In this document: one piece after another, positions 1 through 7,931 of the stretch
Numbering within the stretch: position 1 is the first letter of the stretch
Layout: each line of letters starts with the position of its first letter
NCBI GenBank assembly: GCA_948470905.1
Contig: CAOKQK010000011.1
Coordinates: 1-57,839 of the forward strand
DNA: 57,839 bases
Reading direction: 5' to 3'
Origin: an uncultured Lachnospiraceae bacterium
GTDB lineage: Bacteria > Bacillota > Clostridia > Lachnospirales > Lachnospiraceae
Notes under the pieces: model-generated
Told to the model about the DNA's origin: nothing
Seen by the model: the letters and a program-made list of their open reading frames with translations, nothing else
Databases searched by the model: none
Position numbers and translations under genes: made by a program

Positions 1-77
1 TCCCGGAAAATAAAGATTTTGTAGCCAAAAAGGAGTGTCAGATTTGACACTACCACCGGCAGAATGGAGGATAGAGT

Positions 78-197
78 ATGAAATGGTATGTAAATTTTAT
101 CAAAAACGGAAAGAATGCTTGTCATTGCTTTGAAGATGATGAAACACAAGCAAGACATTTTGCGAGCCTTGTGAATGGAGAAGTGGTTTACTGTTAA
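78..197 (+). CDS. Small protein of unknown function (39 aa)
   Basis: The ORF starts MKWYVNFIKNGKNACHC and stops at TAA 195-197. A good ribosome binding site (GGAGG, 66-70) sits 7 bases before the ATG, which is the main support for it being real. A perfect 6-bp hairpin (GTGTCA/TGACAC, 35-50) lies upstream. No domain is recognised; the protein is hydrophilic with no membrane segment. It is probably co-transcribed with the next small gene, 48 bases downstream. Small proteins of this size are common in phage and conjugative elements, which would fit the position at a possible element edge. That assignment is inference. Confidence 0.5.
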   Translation: MKWYVNFIKNGKNACHCFEDDETQARHFASLVNGEVVYC

Positions 198-245
198 CCA
201 CATCACCCACCCGGCGGGGATGCGCCGGGAGAAAGAGAGAATGAT

Positions 246-434
246 ATGAAGATGTATAAATACACCTATATTTTATTGGGTGACGAAACTCCTGCAATTC
301 TTAGAGCAGACACTGATGAGGAGGCTAAGAAAGTGTTCAAGGAAAAAATAGGCGATTACGAGATTAAAAGCATGAGACCATTTGAGGTCGATACGGAAAA
401 ATTTCGCCGATTGTTAAATGAGGCGGGATATTAG
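246..434 (+). CDS. Small protein of unknown function (62 aa)
   Basis: The ORF begins MKMYKYTYILLGDE and has a charged, probably helical second half with many Asp, Glu and Lys residues. An upstream in-frame-independent ATG at 241 is less likely; the purine stretch GGGAGAAAGAGAG just before serves as ribosome binding site. A 7-bp GC hairpin (CCCGGCG/CGCCGGG, 210-229) lies between this gene and the preceding small gene. A terminator follows within 15 bases. No family is recognised. The AT-rich composition matches the preceding small gene and differs from the downstream chromosomal genes. Confidence 0.55.
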   Translation: MKMYKYTYILLGDETPAILRADTDEEAKKVFKEKIGDYEIKSMRPFEVDTEKFRRLLNEAGY

Positions 435-445
435 ACGATATGAAA

Positions 446-475
446 AGGCGATAGGTTGACTCCTACCGCCTTTTT
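446..475 (+). terminator. Rho-independent terminator after the small genes
   Basis: Stem GGCGATAGG / CCTACCGCC with a 6-base loop (one A-C mismatch) followed by TTTTT. It lies 12 bases after the stop of the 62-aa gene. Confidence 0.75.
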
Positions 476-500
476 ATCAAGGCTCTTTTCTGTCTTTAGT

Positions 501-579
501 TACTACACCAATTTTTAAAATTTACTACACCATTCACTACACCAATAAGCCGTTAAATTACGTGAAATTACGTGAAATT
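501..579. repeat. Cluster of short direct repeats
   Basis: The motif ACTACACCA occurs three times (501-510, 523-532 and 536-544), the first two as TACTACACCA. It is followed by a tandem 10-mer, CGTTAAATTA then CGTGAAATTA and CGTGAAATTT (551-580). There is no ORF here. The arrangement resembles arm-type recombinase sites or iterons, but nothing in the window confirms a function. Confidence 0.5.
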
Positions 580-633
580 TTGCAATATTTGTAAATACTC
601 CAAACATGCATAAAACCTAGTAAAATCAAGCAT

Positions 634-1542
634 TTAGCCCCATTTATAAGGGGTGCTTTGGTATACATAATAATTGAGCCAGTTGCTGTACAGGTTATTG
701 CTGTGGGAGCGCCACTGGAGCAGGGGCTTTTGTCCCGGATCGTCACCGGGATAATAATTGTAAGGAATCTGAATGGGAAGCCCCTTGTTCAGATCCCTGT
801 GGTACTCGCTGTCCAGGGTGTACCTGTCGTATTCAGGATGCCCCGCCACGAACACTTTTTTACCACTCTCGGCGATGGCAAGGAAGACACCCGCTTTCTC
901 GGACTCCGCCAGGACAGTCAGTTCACTGCAGGCATGGATTGCCTCCGCCGGAGTCTCTGTATGTCGGCTGTGGGGAGCGAGGAAAATATCGTCAAACCCT
1001 CTCACAAGAGGAACTTTCCTGTTTGCAACCTTATGCTCATAGATGCCGAAAAGCTTCTCCGGCAGCTTTTTCTTATTGATGCCGTAATAGTGGTAAAAGC
1101 CTGCCTGCGCCGCCCAACAGATATGCAGGGTGGATGTGACATGGCTCTCCGCCCAGTCCAGAATCTCGCAGGTCTCCTGCCAGTAGTCCACTTCTTCAAA
1201 AGCGATGTCCTCCACAGGCGCCCCTGTGACGATCATTCCATCATATTTCCTGTCGCGTATTTCGTCCAGGGTAGTATAAAACTTATTCAGGTGACTTGCC
1301 GATGTGTTCAAAGAAACATGGCTTTTCACGTTCATAAAAGTCACATCCACCTGGAGCGGCGTGTTTGACAATACCCGCAGAAGCTGCAGCTCTGTGTCCT
1401 GCTTGACAGGCATATTGTTCAGGATCAGCAGCTTCAGGGGACGGATGTCCTGATGCATTGCCCTCTGCTCATCCATCACAAATATATTTTCATTCTCCAA
1501 AATGCCAAATGCCGGCAAATCGCTCTGTGTTCTGATCGGCAT
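634..1542 (-). CDS. metA: Homoserine O-acetyltransferase (MetA family)
   Basis: Activates L-homoserine by acylation for methionine synthesis in the cytosol. The 302-residue protein matches the MetA/HTS family in full. The nucleophile is Cys142 (HICWAAQAG), with His235 and Glu237 in GHPEYD completing the active site. Residue 111 is Glu (TGAPVED); studies of Bacillus and E. coli enzymes link Glu111 to acetyl-CoA and Gly111 to succinyl-CoA use, so acetylation is predicted. The start is supported by AGGAGGAG 7 bases upstream. A hairpin repeat (1553-1661) forms its leader. The last residues (TPYKWG) abut the possible mobile-element edge, so the C-terminal tail may have been altered. Confidence 0.93.
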   Translation of the reverse strand: MPIRTQSDLPAFGILENENIFVMDEQRAMHQDIRPLKLLILNNMPVKQDTELQLLRVLSNTPLQVDVTFMNVKSHVSLNTSASHLNKFYTTLDEIRDRKYDGMIVTGAPVEDIAFEEVDYWQETCEILDWAESHVTSTLHICWAAQAGFYHYYGINKKKLPEKLFGIYEHKVANRKVPLVRGFDDIFLAPHSRHTETPAEAIHACSELTVLAESEKAGVFLAIAESGKKVFVAGHPEYDRYTLDSEYHRDLNKGLPIQIPYNYYPGDDPGQKPLLQWRSHSNNLYSNWLNYYVYQSTPYKWG

Positions 1543-1552
1543 GTCAATCTCC

Positions 1553-1661
1553 TCCTAATTCCAGTACCGCCTCGCAGCTTCTACGCCCCCTTGGCTGGGA
1601 GAATTTTCAGCTGCAAAGTGCGCCGCTAAAAATTCTCCCGAGGCGTATCCGCTTCGAGGCT
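1553..1661 (-). repeat. Dispersed hairpin repeat in the metA leader (copy A)
   Basis: On the minus strand this element ends CTGGAATTAGGAGG, so it includes the metA ribosome binding site. Its core is an imperfect hairpin, GGGAGAATTTTCAGC / GCTAAAAATTCTCCC on the plus strand (1597-1639). Related elements lie at 5377-5530 and twice at 12718-12929, always just upstream of a gene start and in the same orientation to it. Confidence 0.6.
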
Positions 1662-1674
1662 GTTTTTTTATTCA

Positions 1675-1749
1675 GTTCCCGCAAGCGGGAACTTTTCCGC
1701 CTGCGGCAATTTGTTCCGCCCTCTCCGCTCAGTTCCCGCTTGCGGGAAC
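1675..1749. repeat. Two copies of an 18-bp perfect palindrome
   Basis: GTTCCCGCAAGCGGGAAC occurs at 1675-1692 and GTTCCCGCTTGCGGGAAC at 1732-1749. The second overlaps the 3' end of ligA and encodes its last residues. Similar palindromes occur near 5394 (TTTCCCACTTGTGGGAAA) and near 29387. They lack consistent T-tracts. Confidence 0.7.
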
Positions 1750-3741
1750 TTGCGCCTGCACCCCGTACTGTTCCATGAAATCCTCCTCGGACAGTATCGG
1801 CACGCCCAGCTCCTTCGCCTTCTTATTCTTGGAGGAAGATGATGCCACATCATTATTGATCAGACAGGTGGTCTTGCCGGTGACGCTTCCCGTCACCTTA
1901 CCCCCCTTCTGCTCGATAATGTCCTTTAAGTCATTCCTGCTGGCGAAATGTTCCAGGCTGCCTGTGATGCAGAAGCTTAGGCCGGACAGGGTCTGGCTGC
2001 CCTCCTCGATCACGGGAACCTCTATTTCAAGCTCCGTAAGGAGCGTCTCCAGCCTGCGCAGATTGTCACTGTCCCGCATATAATCCACAAATGCGTTGGC
2101 AATAACCTCTCCCACGCCGTCGATAGCGCTAAGGGTTTCCGCATCGGCTTCCTGCATCTGCTTTAGATCATAATCAAAATACTTGCAGAGCATCTTGGCA
2201 TTTGCGGCGCCGATGTTGGCAATCCCCAGGCTGTAGATCAGCCGGGGCAGCGTGGTATTCCTCGCCCGGCCAATGCTCTCCATGAGGTTTTGATATGACC
2301 TTTCTCCAAAGCCCTCCATCTCCACGATCTGATCTCTGTGCTGATCTAAGTGGAACAGATCGGCGTACTCATGGATAAAGCCCTGGTCGATAAACTTTTC
2401 CAGGGTTGCCTCCGAAAGCCCGTCGATGTTCATGGCATCCCTGCTGACAAAGAGTGTAAACGCCTTGATGCGCTTTGCCGGGCACTGCTCGTTGATGCAG
2501 TACAGCGACTGCACTTCATTGACCTGACGGATCTCTGTCTTACCTCCGCAGACAGGACAGCTCTCCGGGATCTCCAGGCTGTCGCTCTGTGTCAGGTTTT
2601 CCGCAATCTGGGGGATGATCATGTTCGCCTTATAGACTGTGATGCGGTCGCCAATCCCAAGCTTTAACCCCTTGAGGATGCTAATATTATGGACGGAAGC
2701 CCGGCTGACCGTGGTGCCCTCCAGTTCCACAGGTTCAAAGATAGCCACCGGGTTGATCAGCCCTGTCCGGCTGGCACTCCACTCCATCTCCTTCAATGTA
2801 GTCTCCCGCAGCTCATCCGCCCATTTAAAGGCGATGGAATGTCTGGGAAATTTTGCCGTCCTGCCCAGGGACTGTCCGTAGGAGATACTTTCGTAGGTCA
2901 GGACAAGCCCGTCGGAAGGGATGTCATAGGTTTCAATCTTTTTCTCAAATAATTCAATAACGTCCAGAATATTATCTTCCGTCACCCCGTAATGCTCTAC
3001 CACCTCAAAGCCCTGACCGGCAAGAAAACGATACTGCTCCTGGCGGGAATCATGAAAGTCCTCCCCCTCCGCGCTCACAAGGGTAAAGGCGTAAAAACGC
3101 ACGTTGCGCTTTGCGGTGATCTCGTTGTTCAGCTGGCGCACGGAACCGCTGCAGAGATTTCTGGGATTCTTGTATTTTGCCTCCGCATCCTCTATCTCGC
3201 GGTTTATCTTCTCAAAATCCGAATAGCTGATGACCGCCTCTCCCCGCAGTACCAATTCTCCGGGGAAAGAGATATTCAGGGGCAGGTTCACAAAGGTTCT
3301 GGCATTGTTGGTGATGACCTCCCCGATCTCGCCGTTTCCTCTGGTGACAGCCTTTTCCAGCCTGCCGCCCCGATAGGTCAGGACGATCGTCAGCCCGTCC
3401 AGCTTCCAGCTTAAGACCGCCGGATTGCCCTGCAGCCATTCCCGCAGGTCTTCCCTGCTCTTGGTCTTGTCAAGGGAGAGCATGGGGCTTTCATGCCGCT
3501 CTTTGGGAAGCTCATCCACCGCCTCATAGCCCACGTTCACGGTAGGGCTGCCGGCCAGCACAATGCCTGTCTCCTTCTCCAGCGCCGCCAGTTCATCATA
3601 GAGCGCATCATACTCCTGATTGCTCATGATCTCCCTGTCCTGGGCATAGTATGCCTTTGACGCCTGGTTCAAAAGCTCCACCAGCGCTTTGATCCTGTCC
3701 AATTTATCCTTTTCGTCCTCATTATAGTTTTCCGTCTGCAT
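1729..3741 (-). CDS. ligA: NAD-dependent DNA ligase LigA
   Basis: Seals DNA nicks in replication and repair using NAD+. From the chosen start the protein has about 670 residues, the normal LigA length. The adenylated lysine lies in WKLDG (about residue 113). A four-Cys zinc finger (CPVCGG ... YCINEQC, about 395-420), helix-hairpin-helix repeats and a C-terminal BRCT domain (from about 590) follow. The frame is open to 3804, but ATG 3741 (MQTENYNEDEKDKL) has GGAGAGG upstream and gives a family-like N terminus. It overlaps the end of rluF by 20 bases, so translation is probably coupled. Confidence 0.93.
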   Translation of the reverse strand: MQTENYNEDEKDKLDRIKALVELLNQASKAYYAQDREIMSNQEYDALYDELAALEKETGIVLAGSPTVNVGYEAVDELPKERHESPMLSLDKTKSREDLREWLQGNPAVLSWKLDGLTIVLTYRGGRLEKAVTRGNGEIGEVITNNARTFVNLPLNISFPGELVLRGEAVISYSDFEKINREIEDAEAKYKNPRNLCSGSVRQLNNEITAKRNVRFYAFTLVSAEGEDFHDSRQEQYRFLAGQGFEVVEHYGVTEDNILDVIELFEKKIETYDIPSDGLVLTYESISYGQSLGRTAKFPRHSIAFKWADELRETTLKEMEWSASRTGLINPVAIFEPVELEGTTVSRASVHNISILKGLKLGIGDRITVYKANMIIPQIAENLTQSDSLEIPESCPVCGGKTEIRQVNEVQSLYCINEQCPAKRIKAFTLFVSRDAMNIDGLSEATLEKFIDQGFIHEYADLFHLDQHRDQIVEMEGFGERSYQNLMESIGRARNTTLPRLIYSLGIANIGAANAKMLCKYFDYDLKQMQEADAETLSAIDGVGEVIANAFVDYMRDSDNLRRLETLLTELEIEVPVIEEGSQTLSGLSFCITGSLEHFASRNDLKDIIEQKGGKVTGSVTGKTTCLINNDVASSSSKNKKAKELGVPILSEEDFMEQYGVQAQVPASGN

Positions 3742-4465
3742 TTCGCCTCTCCAATCCTCCACAATCCCGATATAATCTCTCCACCTCAGCATCGGGAAGC
3801 TCATAATACTCTCCCGGCTTTAAGTTTCCCAGGGTAATATGCATCACGCGGATCCGCTTCAGGCTCCGCACCCGATAGCCGCAGGCCTCGCACATCCTCT
3901 TGATCTGCCGGTTCAGCCCCTGGGTTAATATGATATGAAAAGTAAATTTCCCTTTTTGCCTGATCCCGCACTCCCTTGTGGTGACATCCAGCTCCTTTAA
4001 ATATACGCCTCCTGCCATCTTTTTTAAAAAATCGGGAGTTATCTCCTTGTTGACCCTGACCACATACTCTTTTTCGTGGCGATTTGCTCCCCGCATCATC
4101 CCCTGGATCAGGTCCCCGTCATTGGTAAGCAGCAGAAGCCCTTCCGAATCTTTGTCCAGCCTTCCCGCATAGGTCACTCTGAGCGGATATTTTATGATGT
4201 CCGCTATCATTTTTTCCGCATGGGCATCCCTCTCCGTGCAGATTATGCCCACGGGCTTGTAAAATGCAAGAACCACGGTCTTTTTGCTCTCCTGAACCCT
4301 TTTTCCTGACACCGTGATCTCATCCTGTCCGGATACCATTTGTCCCGGCTGGGCGGTCTGCCCGTTGACCGACACCTTTCCCTGTTCGATCAGCCTGTCC
4401 GCATCTCTCCTGGAACAGACGCCGCAATGCGCCAGATATTTATTCAGCCTTATCTTCTGCTCCAC
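3722..4465 (-). CDS. rluF: 23S rRNA pseudouridine synthase, RluF type
   Basis: Isomerises a uridine in 23S rRNA to pseudouridine. An S4 RNA-binding domain fills residues 1-60 (IRLNKYLAHCGVCSRRDAD). The RsuA/RluF catalytic domain has its Asp in AGRLDKDSEGLLLLT. The stretches HEKEYVV and LNRQIKRMCEACGY favour RluF over RsuA or RluB. The start is GTG 4465 with GGAGGAGG 8 bases upstream, lying inside the end of the preceding RNase H gene (26-base overlap). The overlaps RNase H-rluF-ligA indicate one transcript. The exact target uridine is inferred from the family. Confidence 0.85.
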   Translation of the reverse strand: MEQKIRLNKYLAHCGVCSRRDADRLIEQGKVSVNGQTAQPGQMVSGQDEITVSGKRVQESKKTVVLAFYKPVGIICTERDAHAEKMIADIIKYPLRVTYAGRLDKDSEGLLLLTNDGDLIQGMMRGANRHEKEYVVRVNKEITPDFLKKMAGGVYLKELDVTTRECGIRQKGKFTFHIILTQGLNRQIKRMCEACGYRVRSLKRIRVMHITLGNLKPGEYYELPDAEVERLYRDCGGLERRNADGKL

Positions 4466-5165
4466 CCTGCGCCTCCTCCATATCCTCGAACCTGCGCACC
4501 TTGGGGATGCCCCTGCCCTGGGTCAGTCCCGTCTTTGCCGTCCTGTCCGCAAGTTCATTATAATACACATTGGAATGCGCCGCAACCTTGGTGAAGCGGA
4601 TGTCAATGCTCCTCCCCCACTCCCGCATGGCACAGGCATATTTCTGTGTCAGCTCTGTTTTGGAACGCCATTCCCCTGTGACCCATTTTTCGATTCCCTG
4701 ATAGTCATAGCGGATCTCCAGACACTTAAAATCATTTATCATCGCCGCTTTCACCGCAAACATAGCCCCAAGCATCTCGCCTGTCACATTTCGGTGCTGT
4801 AGCGACTGCTCATTATCGCCGTTCCCGTACTCCGTATAAATCCTGCCATCCGGCAGGAGGAACACACAGCCAAAGGCATACTTTTTCAGGGAATGGTCAT
4901 AGCTTCCGTCCACATAAGCCAGCAGGCAGCCTTCCTCCGGGATATCAAGATCTGCGCCTGCTTTGGCGTTCATCTGTGCCTTTGTCCCGGAACGGGCTAT
5001 GAGGGTATTGCCGCAGCCCAGATAAGCGTCCGCCTCCTCCCTGAGCGCAAATCCCCTATACTCCGCACCAGGATAGCCCTCCACAGCCGCCCTGCACTCT
5101 GCCCAGGTCCCAAACACGCCTGTTTTTCTTCCTTTTTTTACCGCATAGTACTTTTTCGCCGCCAT
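4440..5165 (-). CDS. RNase H with N-terminal viroplasmin (hybrid-binding) domain
   Basis: Predicted to cut RNA in RNA-DNA hybrids. Residues 1-50 (AKKYYAVKKGRKTGVFGTW) match the caulimovirus viroplasmin / RNase H hybrid-binding domain. After a linker comes an RNase H fold with acidic positions in AYVDGSYD, NVTGEMLGA and YDYQGIE, and the end AHSNVYYNELADRTAK. Length (241 aa) is typical for this Firmicute type. ATG 5165 is chosen because the family starts MAKK-YAVKKG; ATG 5174 is an alternative. It begins 10 bases after the stop of the small membrane protein and overlaps rluF downstream. Confidence 0.85.
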   Translation of the reverse strand: MAAKKYYAVKKGRKTGVFGTWAECRAAVEGYPGAEYRGFALREEADAYLGCGNTLIARSGTKAQMNAKAGADLDIPEEGCLLAYVDGSYDHSLKKYAFGCVFLLPDGRIYTEYGNGDNEQSLQHRNVTGEMLGAMFAVKAAMINDFKCLEIRYDYQGIEKWVTGEWRSKTELTQKYACAMREWGRSIDIRFTKVAAHSNVYYNELADRTAKTGLTQGRGIPKVRRFEDMEEAQGGAEDKAE

Positions 5166-5175
5166 ATTGCCCATC

Positions 5176-5370
5176 CTAACCCATAACCAGAAGTGCCGCA
5201 AGGATCATGGCAAGAAGGGAAAAGATCATAACGACAAAAAGCCCCATCAAGGCAAGAACCGACGCAATCCCCTCTTTGATCTTTTTGTCTTTCTTCAATC
5301 GAAGCAGCCCTATGATTCCCAGTATAAAGATTGCATCTATCAAAACAACAATGACAAAAACCTTACCCAT
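5176..5370 (-). CDS. Small membrane protein (64 aa)
   Basis: Two hydrophobic segments (about residues 3-22 and 38-62) flank a Lys/Asp-rich loop (RLKKDKKIKEG), giving a small two-pass membrane protein of unknown function. The start at 5370 has AGAGGAGAG 7 bases upstream; the longer frame to 5574 runs through a hairpin repeat and has no such site. It is the first gene of the unit with RNase H, rluF and ligA, and almost touches RNase H. No family is recognised. Confidence 0.65.
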   Translation of the reverse strand: MGKVFVIVVLIDAIFILGIIGLLRLKKDKKIKEGIASVLALMGLFVVMIFSLLAMILAALLVMG

Positions 5371-5376
5371 TTTCAA

Positions 5377-5530
5377 CTCTCCTCTTATTCCATTTCCCAC
5401 TTGTGGGAAATTTACCCACTTGCGGGATCTGTTTCCGCATCTTCCTTCTATGCCCACGGCTGGAAGGAATTCCAGCCGCTCACATGTCTTAAATTCCTTC
5501 CGGAACCTCTCCGTTCCGAGGCTGTTTTTC
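5377..5530 (-). repeat. Hairpin repeat in the leader of the small membrane protein (copy D)
   Basis: This 300-base gap upstream of 5370 has no gene. It contains a hairpin GGAAGGAATT / AATTCCTTCC (5462-5501), the shared end CCGTTCCGAGGCTGTTTTT (5511-5529), and a perfect palindrome TTTCCCACTTGTGGGAAA near 5394. The stem differs in sequence from the copies at 1597 and 12718 but keeps complementarity. Confidence 0.5.
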
Positions 5531-5660
5531 TGCAGACACCCAACCAGGCTGCAGGAATTTAACTGTACCAGCACTTAAGATTGTACCACAGATCCCCCCT
5601 GTATTCCATCCATTTTTGCCAGTATTTATATTTGTTTATAAAAATCATATAAATATCCAG

Positions 5661-5689
5661 AAAAAAAGCCTGCCCCTATTCAGCAGACT
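5661..5689 (-). terminator. Terminator overlapping the end of the GGDEF gene
   Basis: On the minus strand AGTCTGC / GCAGGCT (one G-U pair) is followed by seven T. The stem begins in the last codons of the GGDEF gene. Confidence 0.75.
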
Positions 5690-7355
5690 TCTTCCCCTCA
5701 TAAAACGCGAAATCGTTCTTCCCGTTCTTTTTCACCTGATACATTGCATCATCCGCACAGACGATCAGCTGCTCCAGATCCTCCGTATCCTTGGGATACG
5801 AGGCAATGCCGATACTCCCGCATATCTTTGCCGTATTCCCCGCCAGCTTAAATGGTTTTGCAAATATCTGCCTGCATGCGTAGGCTGTCTTTTCCACGAT
5901 CTTAAACTGGCTGCTCTGGAGGATGGCTATGAATTCATCTCCTGCAAAACGATAGGGGGTGAAAATCTGTGATTCCAAATCCTTCAGCCGCCCTGCCACC
6001 TGCTGCAACGCTTCATCTCCTGCCGTATGACCCAGGCTGTCATTGATCTTTTTAAATTCATCAATATCAAGCATCATTACGGTACATGGCTTCTTTTCCC
6101 TGATCAGCTCTGACAGGTCGCTCATAAATTTACTTCTGTTGGACAGCCCCGTCAGAAAGTCATGCTGGGATGCCGATTCCATGATCTTACGTGCGCTCTC
6201 CAGCTCCACCATCATCTTTTTCTGCCGCCTGTGGTCCACGGCGATCCAGAGCAGGACTATGACAAGCGCCACAACCAGAATACTGCAGGGTATCAGCACC
6301 GCCCGGTTTGCCTCCAGGAAAGACTCCTTATAATTGATGATCTTGGCATCCCTTGGCAGCACAGATAAGCTTATGCCATGCCTTGCCATCACCTCAGCGT
6401 CCACACAGTAAATATTCGGACTGTCCATTATGGTATTCATATCTTCCGCACGGAACCCACTGATGATCTTACGTGCAAGCTCCGCCGCCATCTCACCCGA
6501 CTTATACATGGATACCACATTGCCGCCCAGCAGACCGTCTCCGATACCAGCCTCCACCATTCTCAAAACGGGAACACCCGCGTTTTCCACGATCAGTTTC
6601 ACTGATTCCATACTTGTATACAGCTTTCCGTCGGCATCCTCAGTCATCACCACATAGATCAGGATACTGTCACTTGATACACCCTGCAGGGCATAGCGCA
6701 GAGACTGTGAGGACAGCTTTGACACATTGATCTCCTTAAAGGAAAGCTGCGGATATTTATCCGCACATTCGTAATAACGCTTTCTCTCCGCCTGGCCGGT
6801 AAGCGTGTCGTCCAGGATCGCTACGACCCTTGTAGCCGAAGGATTGATCTTCAGCCCAAACTCTATATTATTCTCCAGGGAAAGCTTTTCAATCACACCT
6901 GCCACCAGCGGTTCCCCTGCCGCCCTTCTGGCAAGCTCCTCGTCATTAACTCCTTCAAATACCAGCGGGATCCCCGCAAACAGTTCTTCCCTGTAATCCA
7001 ATGCAAACTGCAGAGCCGCATCATCACCCAAAAGTATCACATCATAAGGTTCAACCTTCGACAGTCGATATGCCAATCCCTCCCGGAACAGCTTCATGGC
7101 CTGTTCATCACTCACACGCTTTGTATCCATAAACTCATAATCCAGCGTTACATTCCTTCCCAGTCCCGCCTGGATTCCTTCTATCTGTGACTGGACCGTA
7201 TCCCACGCATAAGAATATGAACTGATGAACAGCGCCCTCTTTTCAACCTGCGGCCTGTCAGCCCGCACATAAACAGCCCCCTCCCAAAGACAGATCAATA
7301 ACAAAATAAACGACAACACCCCAATTGTCATTACATTTCTTTTTATTTTTACCAT
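5676..7355 (-). CDS. Membrane sensor with GGDEF (diguanylate cyclase) domain
   Basis: Predicted to make cyclic di-GMP in response to an external ligand. Order: N-terminal membrane segment (about 8-27), an extracytoplasmic domain to about residue 345 resembling ABC_sub_bind-type binding proteins (ALFISSYSYAWD, YDVILLGDDAALQ), a second membrane segment (about 350-375), then a GGDEF domain. The signature is AGDEF (about residue 471) instead of GGDEF, a variant known in some active cyclases. No RxxD inhibitory site precedes it. ATG 7355 follows GGGAGAGAAGG; a GTG at 7376 is possible. It appears monocistronic, and a MITE-like repeat lies between it and a possible promoter near 7600. Confidence 0.85.
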   Translation of the reverse strand: MVKIKRNVMTIGVLSFILLLICLWEGAVYVRADRPQVEKRALFISSYSYAWDTVQSQIEGIQAGLGRNVTLDYEFMDTKRVSDEQAMKLFREGLAYRLSKVEPYDVILLGDDAALQFALDYREELFAGIPLVFEGVNDEELARRAAGEPLVAGVIEKLSLENNIEFGLKINPSATRVVAILDDTLTGQAERKRYYECADKYPQLSFKEINVSKLSSQSLRYALQGVSSDSILIYVVMTEDADGKLYTSMESVKLIVENAGVPVLRMVEAGIGDGLLGGNVVSMYKSGEMAAELARKIISGFRAEDMNTIMDSPNIYCVDAEVMARHGISLSVLPRDAKIINYKESFLEANRAVLIPCSILVVALVIVLLWIAVDHRRQKKMMVELESARKIMESASQHDFLTGLSNRSKFMSDLSELIREKKPCTVMMLDIDEFKKINDSLGHTAGDEALQQVAGRLKDLESQIFTPYRFAGDEFIAILQSSQFKIVEKTAYACRQIFAKPFKLAGNTAKICGSIGIASYPKDTEDLEQLIVCADDAMYQVKKNGKNDFAFYEGKKSAE

Positions 7356-7382
7356 ACCTTCTCTCCCGTCGGCCACAATGGT

Positions 7383-7566
7383 CTAGAGCATGTTTGAAAA
7401 ATGCTTTCTGCCAGATGTGCGTCACAGTTTGTGGGAGATTAAATTATCTTACAGATAATTTGCCGAATGAAGGACACATAGCGGGCTATGCTGCCTGAAT
7501 TCGACGCAAATACCACGCAAAGCGGGGCGTACAGATGGCAGGAATGGTTTTTCAAACACACTCTAG
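7383..7566. mobile_element. MITE-like element, copy 1 (about 180 bp)
   Basis: Terminal inverted repeats of about 29 bp (7385-7413 and 7536-7564; inner ends TTTGAAAAATGCTTTCTGCCA-like and its near complement) are flanked by CTAG on both sides. The interior has a perfect hairpin AAATTATCT/AGATAATTT. A second copy lies in opposite orientation at 18118-18293. There is no transposase inside, so it would depend on one elsewhere. It occupies the gap upstream of the GGDEF gene. Confidence 0.75.
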
Positions 7567-7691
7567 TACTAGAGTACCGCATTTTTGATATATATTCAAG
7601 AGATTTTTGACCATTTTGTCTAAATTTTTAAGAATCAGGTTATGTTTACACATCATTTAGCCCAAATGCATTTTATGGAACCAATGCAACC
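7567..7691. other. Intergenic, possible promoter for the GGDEF gene
   Basis: AT-rich, no gene. On the minus strand TAGACA, 17 bases, TTGAAT near 7595-7625 is a weak sigma-A-like promoter pointing at the GGDEF gene; the MITE lies between it and the start. Confidence 0.25.
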
Positions 7692-7728
7692 AAAAAATTA
7701 CCCTGCGGGCATTTTGCCGCCCGCAGGG
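7692..7728 (-). terminator. Terminator of the SPFH/RHH operon
   Basis: On the minus strand CCCTGCGGGC / GCCCGCAGGG (10-bp perfect stem, 8-base loop), then TAATTTTTT. Confidence 0.85.
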
Positions 7729-7733
7729 GTTGT

Positions 7734-7931
7734 TCATTGAATATCCAGTTTTGGCGGTACGTCAATTTCTTCCGATACATATCTCCCATCTTTTTTCCGC
7801 TGTCTGACGCATTCTGACAACAAATATTCGATCTGTCCATTGACGGAGCGAAAATCATCCTCTGCCCACGCGGCAATGTCGGCATATAACTTTTCAGACA
7901 GTCTCAAAGGTATCTGCTTCTTTTCCGCCAT
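7734..7931 (-). CDS. Arc-type ribbon-helix-helix protein
   Basis: The 65-residue protein starts [18 protein letters not shown], the strand-helix-helix pattern of Arc/MetJ-like DNA-binding proteins, with the second helix around [15 protein letters not shown]. Its ATG shares one base with the TGA of the SPFH gene (TGATG), so the two are translationally coupled. An SPFH protein followed by a small Arc-like protein is a recurrent Firmicute pair. It may be an autoregulator or act on the SPFH partner; neither can be shown here. A strong terminator follows directly. Confidence 0.8.
   Translation of the reverse strand: MAEKKQIPLRLSEKLYADIAAWAEDDFRSVNGQIEYLLSECVRQRKKDGRYVSEEIDVPPKLDIQ

Larger units (their letters stand above)
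1..632. mobile_element. Possible end of an integrated element next to metA
   Basis: The first 630 bases are AT-rich and carry two small plus-strand genes, unlike the minus-strand housekeeping genes that follow. A terminator closes them, and then come short direct repeats (501-579) of the sort seen as integrase arm sites. The boundary would fall at or just before the metA stop codon (634). No integrase gene or second end is visible, so this is inference from layout, composition and repeats. Confidence 0.3.

Noticed and set aside
7673-7885. Alternative frame ORF overlapping the ribbon-helix-helix gene
   Set aside because: It runs through the terminator at 7692-7728 and has no ribosome binding site.
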